A program made the translations under genes and the position numbers. Below are positions 26,501 to 38,200 of a stretch of DNA of 64,000 nt, piece by piece. The notes beneath the pieces are model-generated. The model was not told the origin of the DNA. It saw only the letters and a program-made list of their open reading frames with translations, and made no database searches. The stretch's first letter is position 1; the number at the start of each line of letters is the position of its first letter. Source of the stretch: Cyanoderma ruficeps. Lineage: Eukaryota > Chordata > Aves > Passeriformes > Timaliidae. The stretch covers positions 7,309,521 to 7,373,520 of the forward strand of contig VZDJ01000090.1 in the NCBI GenBank assembly GCA_008694505.1, read 5' to 3'.

Positions 26501-29500
26501 AAGAACAGTGGTGTGAATGAGTAACTGATGTAGTACTGGGTTGCATGTGTTTCCATTAATAATTTTCTATTTTTTTTAAGCGTTGTGTAGCATTTCTGTG
26601 GTCTTGGCTTCTTCACAAGGAGGTGAAGAAACAAAACTCAAAATCATGGTGCTCTATTCCTTGCAGGAAGAGCAGCAGTTCACCGAAACCTTTCAGTTGT
26701 GTAAGTCAAAGTATGAGAAGAAGTGACCTGAACTCTGACCCCCAGAAGATGTTCTATGGCTTGTTTATATTCCAGTCCATTCTCTGGAAAAAGAGCTGAA
26801 GGAAAAGGGGAAACAAACTGGGATGGAACACTTCTGTCACCACAGTTTGCAGAAGAGCTGCATGGATTTATAGTGCTCTGTTTCTTTGTTCCTTTATTAT
26901 ATAGCCACCTATGATGTGTAATATATAAATAGCAAACTAGCTTAGGCTGGCTAAAGCTTTAAAGGTTAATCTGGGAGAACGTCAGAGGGCTAGGAAAAAA
27001 TCTATCAGCTGAGGTTGTATTACTGACTTTCTGTGGGGGGATTTCATATTTTTTTTTAAAGATACAGTTAGAGCTGGATTTTTTATGTGTGGTTTAAGCT
27101 TTGGGAGTTGAGGAAGCAGAGCCATCTGTGCTCAGCTCATACTTGCTTGACTTAGTGTGCACAGGTTAGCTTCTGACCAAACCCCAAATCATTGTTTGTG
27201 TGCTGCACTGCATTTCTGTGGCTGCTGGCCGTGACAGAAATTGCTTGTCTGTGTTCCAAGTACACAGGAGGAAGAAGGAGGGAAAAGAAGTAAAGTGTGT
27301 TGATGGGAGGGCTGTAGAGGTTCAGGACAGGGAAAGCATATGGAAATGTCTGTTCCCAGCTTACGTGTGCCTTTGCATAAATTTCCCGCTTCGAGTCCTC
27401 CCTCGTCTGGAGGCACAAAAGCAGGCAAGAAGATGAGGCTGTAGACTTGATCTTACACTCCATTGTAATTTTAGGCATGGTTTCTGGAAATCTGTGATAC
27501 TTACAAAGCACCAGTTAGATGAGAATCCAGTAGTTATTGTTCTCTTTTCCCTCAAAGCCACAAGCTGGATTTGGATCTATCTAGGGCTGACTTTTAAGCT
27601 TGAGTTAACTGTGTGTCTGTTATTGGAATGAGTCCTAAGCCATCTGGGAACATTAAAGAACATTGTTTTCTATCTTGGAGGGAAAAATAATTAAAAAAAA
27701 ACATTTACCAGATGAAAAATATCAATCCAGTTACCTCCTTTTTGTGCTTGTAGTTTTAATTGTGTATCTGCAACATGCCATGGAGCATGCTGTCACCTTG
27801 AGCTGGTGCCAGGGATCCACACTGCATTGTGATCATCAGCCAAACTACTGGCTCACATCTTGAGGGTGGCATAGCAGCCCTGTGATGGCCCCAAGCTGGA
27901 GGTGACATGTTCTGCCTCTCAGCAGGGCTAGAGAACTCACCCTCAGACAGTGCACTGAATACTGCTCCTATTCGAGGGCCGTTTCAGTGGAACCAATGCC
28001 TGTGCTCCCTTGTATTTTGCTCACCAGGATTTTCTGGCAGGATGCACTGGCTGATGCTTTGTGCTTCTCTTGTTCATCTGTGGAGCTGGTATTTCATGTC
28101 AGTTAGAAGTGATGTGAAATAATGCATCAGTAGGCCCAAAAGTGATATCTCTGTGAAACAATGCGCATAATAGATTGTGGTGCCTCAGAGAACAGGATCA
28201 CAGCATTTTCTTTTGTAGTCAAACTGGGACCTGTTTCAGTAAGCTTTAAAAAGCTTGTAACTTGACCTAGGCTTGTACACATGCCTTTTTGCTCTTCAAG
28301 AAACAGTCTGATGAATGCATGCAGCCTCTAATTGTGCCCCCACTGTTGGGTATGTGAAAGAGCTCCTGGGTCCCCAGGCAGAAGGAGGGAAGAAGAGGGA
28401 AAAGAAGTTAACCACTGGACAGATGACACCTTGTCTCCTGCAGGAAGAATAAGGGAGTCTGAGCATTGTGATGAGACTGTAAGTGAGGACACGCAGGCCT
28501 TTTGCAGCTTCTGCCAAACCCTCTGTGTTGATGATGTGTCATCTTTGAAGGCCACAAACTTGTGTTTTTCTGATCGTGTTTGATCTGATGAAGTGAGAAT
28601 CCATGGGGCTGGAGATAAGGTTTGGAGAGCTGTAGGTGCTGTGTTGTCTGTTCTGTCCAAAACACAGAGATGAACTGTTCTTCTTCCTGCAGCCTTTGGG
28701 AAGACAGCTAACCTTCCTCTTCCTCCAGTTGTGCTGTCTGGGTAAATTAGTATTAGAGAGGGTGAAGGTACGATAGATTTAACTGGACTTGAAATCTTTA
28801 TCAGTCCCCTTTAGCTGAAGGATATGCTTGTGTGGGAAGTTTCTGACATTGTAAATATGTCTGCACAGCCACACGAGAGGAAAAGTGATGCAGAGATCTT
28901 GTAGGCTGTGGAAGAAAGCAAACTGTAATAGCCATCATCAGTGAAAAATAAATACTAAGTTGCTTTTTCCTTTTGCTCGGCCCTACAGGCAGTTGTGCTC
29001 TGAAGGACAAAATACCAGTGTCTATTACTGAAAGACAAAAATGGAATAAAAGAATCCTGAATTGTCCACAAAGTAATAAATGTATTGCTGTCTCTTGTGG
29101 TACAGAATGTGTTTCACCATTAGCAGAATGATGAAGGAGAGGGAGCCAAGCACTTGGTCCCTAAAACCAATCTGTTGCAGCCTGTCCTGAAATACTGCAC
29201 AAGGTCAGAGATGGGCACAGTTCTAGTCTGTGTCTCCACAGTAAATTAATGTCAACAGAGGCCACATTTCTGGCTTTAGGAGCTGATGAAGAAGAAAGAT
29301 TGACTAAATCTATTAAATATCTCTGCTGCTATGATGTCACATCTACTGGACAGTATTGCTTGTTGTTGGGTACTTGGAGAAAAGTTTATCTTGCTTTTTG
29401 TTGTCAGGCTTGCTGCAGTGTTTGGACAGAGAGGAAATGATAGGGGAAACATTCCTTAACAGGGAAAAGTTGTCTTTGGAGACAGACCATCTTTTTTCTT

Positions 29501-32500
29501 ATCTTTCTTTTTTNTTTTTCTCCCAGCTGTCTGCATACTGTGGAAGTAAAATGGGTAGTTTGCTGTGCTCTTGGAGAGGAAGAAGTCATCAGTTGTCATA
29601 GACAGCAAATTGTTCCTCTCCTGCTTATCCCCATGTTGTTGGAAGAGATTAGGGCAGGAAGTGTCTTGCCTTCTAGTGCAGGGAATAATTTGGGCAGCAG
29701 TTACATGTATGTGTGGTGTGATGTTGGAGTAAATAAACCAGTCCTTAGTGACATTTTGACACAGTGAAACCTTAGGGGTTTTTTTAGTGTCGTGGTTTGT
29801 ACAGGTTTTCAGGAACAGGAATAAACTGGTTTGGTTTGGTGTGGGGCAGGACAGGTTAACAACAAACTTTTCCAATTCTGATGCTGCTAAATGTACAACT
29901 TCAAAACCAAGTCCGTTTTGTTGGAGAGTTAGAAAACTAGTTCTAATTCTGACACACTTTGATAGCATAACCCAATACATCTAGCTTAAACAATGTTTGT
30001 GGGGACTTTTTGTTTCTTAAACTAAAGTCGAAAAGAAAATTGGAAATTACGAGAATTTCAGGTGCATGGGAGTGAGGGAAGGCACTAGACTGACTCAGCC
30101 ACTTTTACACTGGAGCAGTGCTGTTGTGTAGTCTCTCTGCAGCATTCCCTTCCTGAAGAGGGGGAGAATTAATGAACAATGCAGTTTGGCACATACTTAG
30201 AGCAAGAACTGGAAGAGTGAATAATGAATAGTGTTTAGATTTGGCAGAAAAAATACACTGGTGCCATAACGTACTCATGTTTTACAGCTTAATTTGAGAA
30301 AGATGATGATGAGAGAACTCCTTCCTCGATTATCCTTTTGTTGCATGGTTGTTTCACCAGGCATATGCTACATCCTGACCAAAAGGAAGCAGTGCTGCAG
30401 GTCACAAGCTCAAACCCACAAAATAGCGACTACATCTTAAAAATTCTGATGTTTCGTTTTAAACCTTTATTAAGTTTTTATGTGCTTTCTCTGCTGTCCC
30501 TTTAAATTTCAAGGTCTGCTCAAAGCATATTTTCAAGCTCACGTCCTCCCCCACAGCTACAGGGGCTATAGGAGTCTGAAGTCCCAGTGAGCTGAAATTT
30601 TCAGGCTGTCACTTAATGGCAGCAGCAAAGAACTTACATCATCTTGTGACAGTTTATGGAGCTAAGATTGTTTTAAGCTGCATAGTATTTAATTTAGTTG
30701 TAACCACTTTATAGTTAAACACTTTTTGCCTCTACTTCAGTAATAGTCAGAGGTACTTTACAAAATAAGTAGGACAGATGGAAAAACTTCCTGCATTGTG
30801 CTATTAGCATTAGTAATTTTTAAGGAAGAGTGGAAGGCTTATGAGCATTATGAAAGAAAGGTGATGGTAGTGTGATCATTTGATTGCCCAGTCCAGCAGC
30901 TGTAGATTCCTGCAGGGTTTATTCCGTGGCATAACTGCTTCAACTGCAAGTGTAAGTTAGGAGATGGTGGCTCATAGCAGATAGCACACTACTGGAATAA
31001 AGACTAATTGTGAGTAATGATGCACCTCTGACAAGGATGGGGGTTCCCTGCTTCCACCAAGGGAAGAAAACATTCGCCTCAGGTCTTAATAGTTAATAGA
31101 TCATATACCCAAATGAGTCTTTCTGGTGGGTTGATGGGAGCTTGGGGGGATCTGTCTGTCAATAGGAGATGCAGACTGGTCTCTGAGGTTGTCTTAATAC
31201 CATGACAGTCAGTCTTGTCCAATTCTGTAGCTCTGCCCTCTGGGAGAGGTGAGAAGTTGACCCACAGAAGTTAGCTTAGGTTACTATTAAAAAAATGCCC
31301 ATGAATTTTTTGCAGCACTTAATGTATCCCAATCCTTGCTTTTAGAAAATAGACCAGCTGACACCACGCTCATCAGGCCTGGTCATACTGGGTTCCTTGT
31401 TCCTTTCTTTGTGTTCCTTTCACTGTAGGGTTTTAAGAAAGAGGAGGAATTTAAATTAGTTGAGTTCCAGCTTTGTCTTTTTTGTTTTGCTTAACTCTGA
31501 TTGACATTGAGCTAAGGGAGGGAACCATGGCTTCTGTCACTTGTGTTGATGGATTTAAATCAATCTACTGACTCTTGTGTTGGAGTAAATCAACTGGAGT
31601 GGAACTGCTGTTTTCCGTCTGAACAGTGTCTTCTCAATTCCCTATTTTCTAGCATCTCTGACTTATGGGAATTTTCTAGTGCAGTGTTTGGATTGTAGGA
31701 GTTTGTTTCCCTTTGATTAACTTTTTACAATACTCAGCTGTTTTAAAATAGGAAGGAAGAGCTGGAAGATGCTGTGATGATTAAAAATACACCCAGAATA
31801 ATTTCTTCTGTAAACAAGGCAGTGGTTCTGTTTACTAAACCAGATTAAGAAAGACAGTCTTCTTAGTGCGGACTTTCTTGGCTACAGAACTTTCTCTCAA
31901 ACCAGGAATGAAGCCAGGGACTTGGGGGACAGGATGGTGATGAGAAGATACTTAGACAAATAAAGACTGTTTGATGTGTCCAAGGGCTGAGTTAGGTACA
32001 CTCTTAATGATGGGTTGTTTGGAGTAGGGGTGGACCCATTATTACATGTGTGCCAGGCTGAGTATCCTACATAAAACACTGGAAGTTGTTACAGATCTCT
32101 TATGATTCTGTTTATAAAGAATGATGCTGACTTCTGTTCTCTTGTTTTAATGATTTTTTTTCCAGGCTGTATGAATATCTTTGTAAATACTTTGCAAGTG
32201 GAACAATTGCTTTTCCCCTCAGTGAAAAATACTGTTATGAATACTATTTTTGGTGTTTGATAGATCCTTTACGGGCTGCTTTTCCTTGTCTTTTCTCCAT
32301 TTTGTAGCTTGGTCTGTCTCTTCAGCATGGTTCTTTCTTACACTGAAGTCAGCAAAATCAGCAATGTAATCAGTTGCTAATTTAGCAACTTTATCTGAAG
32401 AGCTGGTTTGTTCTGTTTAACTGAAGTTTGCAGTGATTGAATTAAGGAGTAAGGATAACACTTTAGTGGGATGTTTTGGCAAACCTTTTCAAAGCAGGAG

Positions 32501-32566
32501 GGGGTAAAAATACTAATAGTGAAAGGAAAAAACCTACTAGAGAATGCAGTGTCTTTTTCAAGTAAA
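17561..32566. other. long gene-free stretch, probably ST3GAL6 intron 1
   Basis: No coding exon is recognisable. If the CpG island is the ST3GAL6 promoter, this is most of its first intron. It holds a 19-base tandem duplication at 19,692-19,729, G/T-rich tracts near 19,401-19,439, 25,335-25,410 and 25,995-26,065, and single undetermined bases at 24,670 and 29,514. Additional small noncoding exons could hide here. Confidence 0.5.
19692..19729. repeat. exact 19-base tandem duplication
   Basis: The unit GAGGAGGAGTTTAGTTTTT occurs twice back to back, at 19,692-19,710 and 19,711-19,729, without a mismatch. It looks like a recent replication slippage and may vary in copy number. Confidence 0.9.
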
Positions 32567-33780
32567 TAATAGCATCACTTAGGTTGGAAAAGATCATGGA
32601 GTCCAGCTATTAACCCTGCACTGACAGATCCACCACTCAAACATGTCCTCGAGTGTCTCATGTAGATATCTTTTAAATACCTTTGGAAGTGGTGACTCAA
32701 GCACTTCCCTGGGCAGATTGTTCAGTGCTTGTCAACCCCTTCAGAATTTTTTTTTCTCTGAATACATAATTTAAATGTGCACTGGTGTAACTTGAGGCTG
32801 TTTCCCCTTGTCGTGTCAATTGTTGCCTGGGAGGAGAGACCAACCCCCACCTTGCCACAAATTCACTTCAGGTGGTGTAGAGACTGGTAAGGTTCCCACT
32901 GAGCTGCTGTTTCTCCGAACAGTTCACCAGCTTTGCCCTTCTCTGGACTTGCTCTGGCACCCCAGTTTCTGTCTTGTAGTCAGGGGCCCAAAACTGAACA
33001 CAGGGTTCAAGGTGCAGCCTCACCAGTCCTGAGAACAGGAGTGAGTGATCTCTTCCCTCATCTCTCTGCCCACGCTATTGCTGATCCAGGCCAGGATGTC
33101 ACTGGCCTCCTTGGCCGTGTGGGCACACAGTGGCTCATGTTCAGTTGCTGTCAGCCAGCACTCCCAGATTCTTTTCTGCCAGACAGCTTTCCAGCCACTC
33201 TTCCCCCAGCCTGTAGGGCTGCGTGAGGTTGTTGTGACCCAGACAGAGGAGTTTGACTTGGCCTTGCTGAACCTCCTCCAGCTGGCCTTGGCACATTGAT
33301 CCGGCCTGTCCAGATCCTTCTGAAGAGCCTTCCTACACTCCAGCAGATCAACACTCCCACTCAACTTGGTGCTACTTGCAAACTGACAGGATGCACTTGG
33401 TCCCCTTGTCCAGACTATATATTTTCTTTAAAAATATTAAACAGGACTGAGCCCTGGGAACCCCACTATTGACTGGCTGCCAGTTGGATGTAACTCTGTT
33501 CCCCACCTGTGTTTGGACCAAGCCAGCCAGCTTTTTACTCAGTGGAGAGCACACCCATGAGCAGCCAGTTTCTCCAGGAGAATCCTGTGGGAAATGCTGT
33601 GTAAAGGCTTTGCAAAGGACTTGGTACACAGCATACACAACCTTTCCCTCATCCTCTGTGCGGGGCACCCTGTCATGAAAGGAGACCAGGTTAGTCAAGC
33701 CAGACTTGCCTTTGCTGCTGGGCCTGATCCCTCACTTGTCCTGTATGTGTCTTGTCATGGCACTTGAGATTATGAGCCAG
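32567..33780 (-). mobile_element. CR1 LINE remnant with decayed reverse transcriptase
   Basis: The left end (CACTTAGGTTGGAAAAGATC near 32,577) is the reverse complement of a CR1 3' terminus, so the element reads on the minus strand. Minus-strand translation at 33,372-33,698 retains reverse-transcriptase landmarks of CR1 ORF2 such as TNLVSF, DEGK and SGVPR (normally SGVPQGS). Translation at 33,020-33,364 retains the downstream part ([26 protein letters not shown]). The two blocks lie in different frames with disrupted motifs, so the ORF is dead. The 5' end is truncated near 33,780, leaving roughly the last quarter of a full-length element. It sits in the probable first intron of ST3GAL6. Confidence 0.9.
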
Positions 33781-35189
33781 TTGCTGTTAATGACATTTGA
33801 CTGAACCCTGTAGGTGAGTTTTCCTCTATTTTTGGAGTTTTAGGGGGGAAACTCCTACTGAATTACTGCGAAAACTTAGAGATTCCTCTAGAAGTTGAGA
33901 GTGACTGTCAAGACAAATTTGCAGTGACCGTTCAAGTAGAGTCAAGGGAATTGGAGCTGAAAAGCAGCAGTGCTTCTTCTCAAAGAGAGTTGAAAGGTTG
34001 GAATTGCAACAGCTGCAGCCTATGAAGTGTTCCCTCCAGAACAGAGTGGGGTAGCCTGTAGGATATACTTAAGGTTGATAGATTCTACCTGATTCGTTTC
34101 GTGGCTCGGTTACTGGTAGATACTGTTATAAAACCACATCTCTAACTCTAAAATTAAATTCTAGTGAAAGATATGCGTGGAAAAGAATAAGGAAGTAGTG
34201 GCTTGTTGCACAAGTAATCATGACACTGTTAGGGGAGAAGTGGAATACTAGAGGACTGTACCTGTCAAGTAGATTTCCATGGTAACTTGTAGCTGCAATT
34301 GCTATTTTGGACTTTCACAAGATTAAGCAACAACAGTTCTTTCATAGCTACTGAAAAGGCTGCTCACTCTGTAAGATGTGAGCAATACAGCACTTGATTT
34401 TCCTTGAGTCTGTCTTGCCAGATACGTGAGTTTCTGTTATTTCTGTTTTTCTTTTACTAGACTGTGCAATGAAGTGAACACCGTATTTGAAAAACGCACT
34501 TCCTCTGGTGTTTCTCCATAATTTCACAAGTTCAGCAGATGGGGTCCTAACTTTTCTTCCTCACTTTGCAATGTGTGAAAATAACATTTTTCTGTTGCTT
34601 GAGCAATGAAGTTTGGTTTGTGTGAGGAACTGAACACTGTGCAGGCATAAGGAGACAGTTTCAGGGCAGCTTTAAATGTCAGAACTGGACTTCAAGAACA
34701 TTCAGTGATCCTAAAAAAAAGGCAGTAGAAATTTGTGGCAGCTCATACCCTGTTCTGTTTCATCAGCATCAGTCTCCTGTCTGTCTCCTGCACTGTGCCA
34801 GTGCTTGTTTAGCTGTGTAATTATGCAAACTGATAGTGTGTGGCACAACAAACAGGAGGAGCACAGGTACCTATAAAGGCCAGCTGGTTTCTTTGGGTTG
34901 CCAGTGGACAGAGGAGTTCTACTCTCACATGGCCTCAGAGAGAATCTAGAGTGGACCCATGATTCTATGCAGAGTACACACACGGTAGATGCAAAGCAGC
35001 ATTCAGCTCCTGGCACTGGGTCTTTGTGTGAGAAACCCAAGTGGAGAGATCACCTGTCAGACTTGTGGTGGTAGAGAATGTCTGTAATAACAATAACTTT
35101 TTTTGTAGGTTTCCAGATGCTTTATAAGATGTTCATGCATTAGTTCATCTTGTATTTCAGTTTCCTGTTTTGTTTTTCTTATGTTTCAG
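33781..35189. other. intron sequence before the first coding exon
   Basis: No gene or named repeat is visible. It ends in a good acceptor (a T-rich tract ending ATGTTTCAG at 35,181-35,189). Confidence 0.5.
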
Positions 35190-35200
35190 GTTTATCAGTC

Positions 35201-35289
35201 ATGAAACGAAGTCTTCTGGTTTTTATCCTGGCAGCTGCTGTTATGTATGGTATCCTGCATGGAAATCTGTGGAGAAATAACTTCTACTG
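35201..35289 (+). CDS. ST3GAL6: ST3GAL6 coding exon 1
   Basis: Encodes the start methionine, the cytosolic tip and the membrane anchor ([19 protein letters not shown]), followed by [10 protein letters not shown] and two bases of a Trp codon. The acceptor is at 35,188-35,189 and the donor G|GTACGG follows 35,289. The start is chosen because it aligns with the human start and has G at -3; only 11 bases of 5'UTR lie in this exon. Confidence 0.93.
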
Positions 35290-38200
35290 GTACGGTGATG
35301 CTTTGTTCATTTAGAGTGCAGACACCTCATGGCTATATGAGAGATGTGGCTGTGAGTTCTTGTATTGCTCCATAAGTGTTTGCTAGTAATCATCATAAGT
35401 GATTACTGCTCTGTGTGTGTTTTGTGGTTGAGGTCTTTTGGTACTGTGAGGGAGTCAATATGATTGTTCTGTCCTGTCACATGTTCTCTTGTGTCACTTC
35501 CAAACCTAGTAATTAATTTGAGCCTGGTTATATGGAGAGGTCAGGACCTCAGTGGTAGGGAGCCCCTCTGAGGGTCATGAAAATAGGTGTTCAGGTGAGG
35601 AGTTACATGAAACACAGAAATAAGGTGTCCACATCTCCCTCCACCCCATGTGGGTTTAGTGTTAGTTTGTTCCATTAAAGGTCTGAGAAGGGGTGTGGAA
35701 GAGGCCTTTTCCACATAGGGGAATAACTGTGAGTGCAGGGGGCACCTTTTGAAAAGCTGAAATTTACTGAGGCCCAGCAGCAGCCCTTGAGGGCACTGAG
35801 GCTTCACTGTCTCCAGGCTCACAGGACAAGTGACTTGGGACCTAAAATTCAGGGCACTTACTTGAAGTTGAGTTTCCCTTGGTCTTTGCATAGCTGTGAA
35901 CAGGACTGAGCAGAGTTTTACGAAGATAAGTGACAGTTTTTAAAAGTAATGGTTAGTGTGCTCCCTTTATCTTGTTTATAGTGTACAATTGATACAAACA
36001 GCCTTCTGGTGTGGTTTCTGTTTACAGCAAACCACAGTGTTGTGACATTTCCCTTTTTGCAGGATTAGCTTTTATGGACAGACTTCCTCTGTGAGGGCTT
36101 CTACTTCCTATGTGACTAGTGGAATTACGATCAGTTACAATGAGTAAGTTCAGCAGTTGAGTATTTTTGTGGTGGGGTTGTTGGGGTTTTTTTTGTTGTT
36201 GTTTTGGATAGGTGGGAGGGATTGAGGCTGAAATCTGTAGCTTTTGTCTATAGGGTCCCAGCTCAATTGTATATTTGTGTCCAGTGGCTGTTCCAGTTAT
36301 AAACACAGTGGTAAGGTGTCTGTCAGAAAGGAGTTTGTCCATGTTATGTTTCCAGTGTTTGTTTAATATTTATGGCCACTTCCAGTAAATGTCTCTAACA
36401 AGCAGTGAATTGTTGGAAGGACATTGGCTTACAATTTTCAAATCTGTGCAATTCTGAGTTATACCTGAATAAAGTTAACACAGCTTGGAGGGCAACTTCA
36501 GTGCTTAAAACTTACTAAACCAGAAGTGTGTTTCACTTGTGTTCAAATGTGTGTACAGACAGCTCTTGTGCTTGTGACATCCTACAGTTAGATTTGTGGG
36601 ACTGATGAGCACCTATGCTAAAACTTGAAAGCTGACCTGTCTTCTCTCTGAAGCTGTCCTGCAAAATGCTGTGTGTGAGGCTGATGCTGGAAATCAGCAA
36701 AGTGGCCTGCTGATAGATTTCACCAGGTGCTTTCTCAGCTTCAGTCTTCACGTAAGAACTTGAGGTTACCAGAATCAAATAATGGTCTCGTTGGCTTGTG
36801 CTTCTAATGTTGTGGTTTCATTCTGTCCTTAATGCAGTTCACTGGCACGTGTTGCTCACATTGAACTTCACCTTCCCTTCTGGGCTTCGTATTTGTGATT
36901 AATTGGGCTAAATCTCCAAGTCAGGAATGTGCTTAGAAGTATAAGTCTTAACCTTATTAGGAGTGGAATGACTTACCCCAAAGACTCTCATTTTCTTTGA
37001 AGTACCCTATTTCCTTCTCCAAACAAGACTGTCTCCTCCCTGAGGAGTGATGGGGATGCTATCTGGCATGGCTGCAGGGGTGGTTGAGCCCAGGAGTCCT
37101 GCTTCTCTGGAGGTCGGCCTCCGTTCTCACTTTAGATTATGCCTGCTTTGATACTTGGTGACCAAGGGAGGTCACAGCTCCCTTGGAGCAGCAGTGTGAG
37201 ATAAAAGCCTTTGCTAGGAAAAGTAATTGTGCTGCAATGAGAAAGCTTCATCTGTCAGACAGGAGGAGGGAGTAATGGAATCTTGGCGTGATTTTAACTC
37301 AGTAATCAGCTTTTACTAACTTGATTTATCCAGGTTTCCCTACCTTGTTTCTGCTACCCATTCCTGGTCTTGCTATTTATTTGGAATTGTTTTTTTGCAG
37401 GCTGCCACCCACAGCTGTAGAGAGGAGGAATGCATTGGACACTTGTCTCCTGAAACCAGCATTTGAATCTTTGCTGGGGTGAGTCTTCTGTGGGAATTGA
37501 GGCAGGGAAGGAAAGGCTGTGCTAATTGAGGTAGAACTGGAACATTTACACATTTTGGAGCAAATGTTGAGTAGTGCCCTGAGAAAGCTTGGAAGGATTA
37601 GGCCAAGTCCTGGATGAAAGAGTCTTAAACCTCTGCACAAAGACACAGTGGATTTTCTTTTCCTCTGCTACTTTTTGTATGTAAGAAAATTTGGCTATGA
37701 TATTAGTGCTGTTGTGGGTTTTAAAGCACATAGAAGCATGTAAACTTTGTGCCACTCAAAGCAGACTTGTATCTCTTGAGTTTTGGTTAGCTCCTGGCCT
37801 GGTGAGTTGGTCCTAATTCCCTTGCCCAGGCTGGATTGTGCCCAGGCTGCTGTCTGTGTTTTGGGCGCAGCAGGGTAGCTCTAGTGTTCAGCAAAGGGGC
37901 AGGAATGGACTCAGAGGTACAGCAAGAAGAAGGTACGTGCACAGCTAGGACAGTCTCACACATTTCTGTAGCTTCTTTATAGAGACAGTTTGCATGAGCT
38001 GAAGATCTGTTCTGGGCGCTTTGGTAATAGCCTGGGGAGGTTGAAAGGATTTCTAACCTCACAAAATTATTTGCTGGAAAGGAACCAGAGGTAGAAAAGC
38101 TAGAATTAAGAACCTTTTCTCAGTAGTTGAATTATTTATTATGTCTAAGCTTACCAGCTGCTTCTGAACAGCAGAGCAAGTTACTAAATTTAATGTGGGT

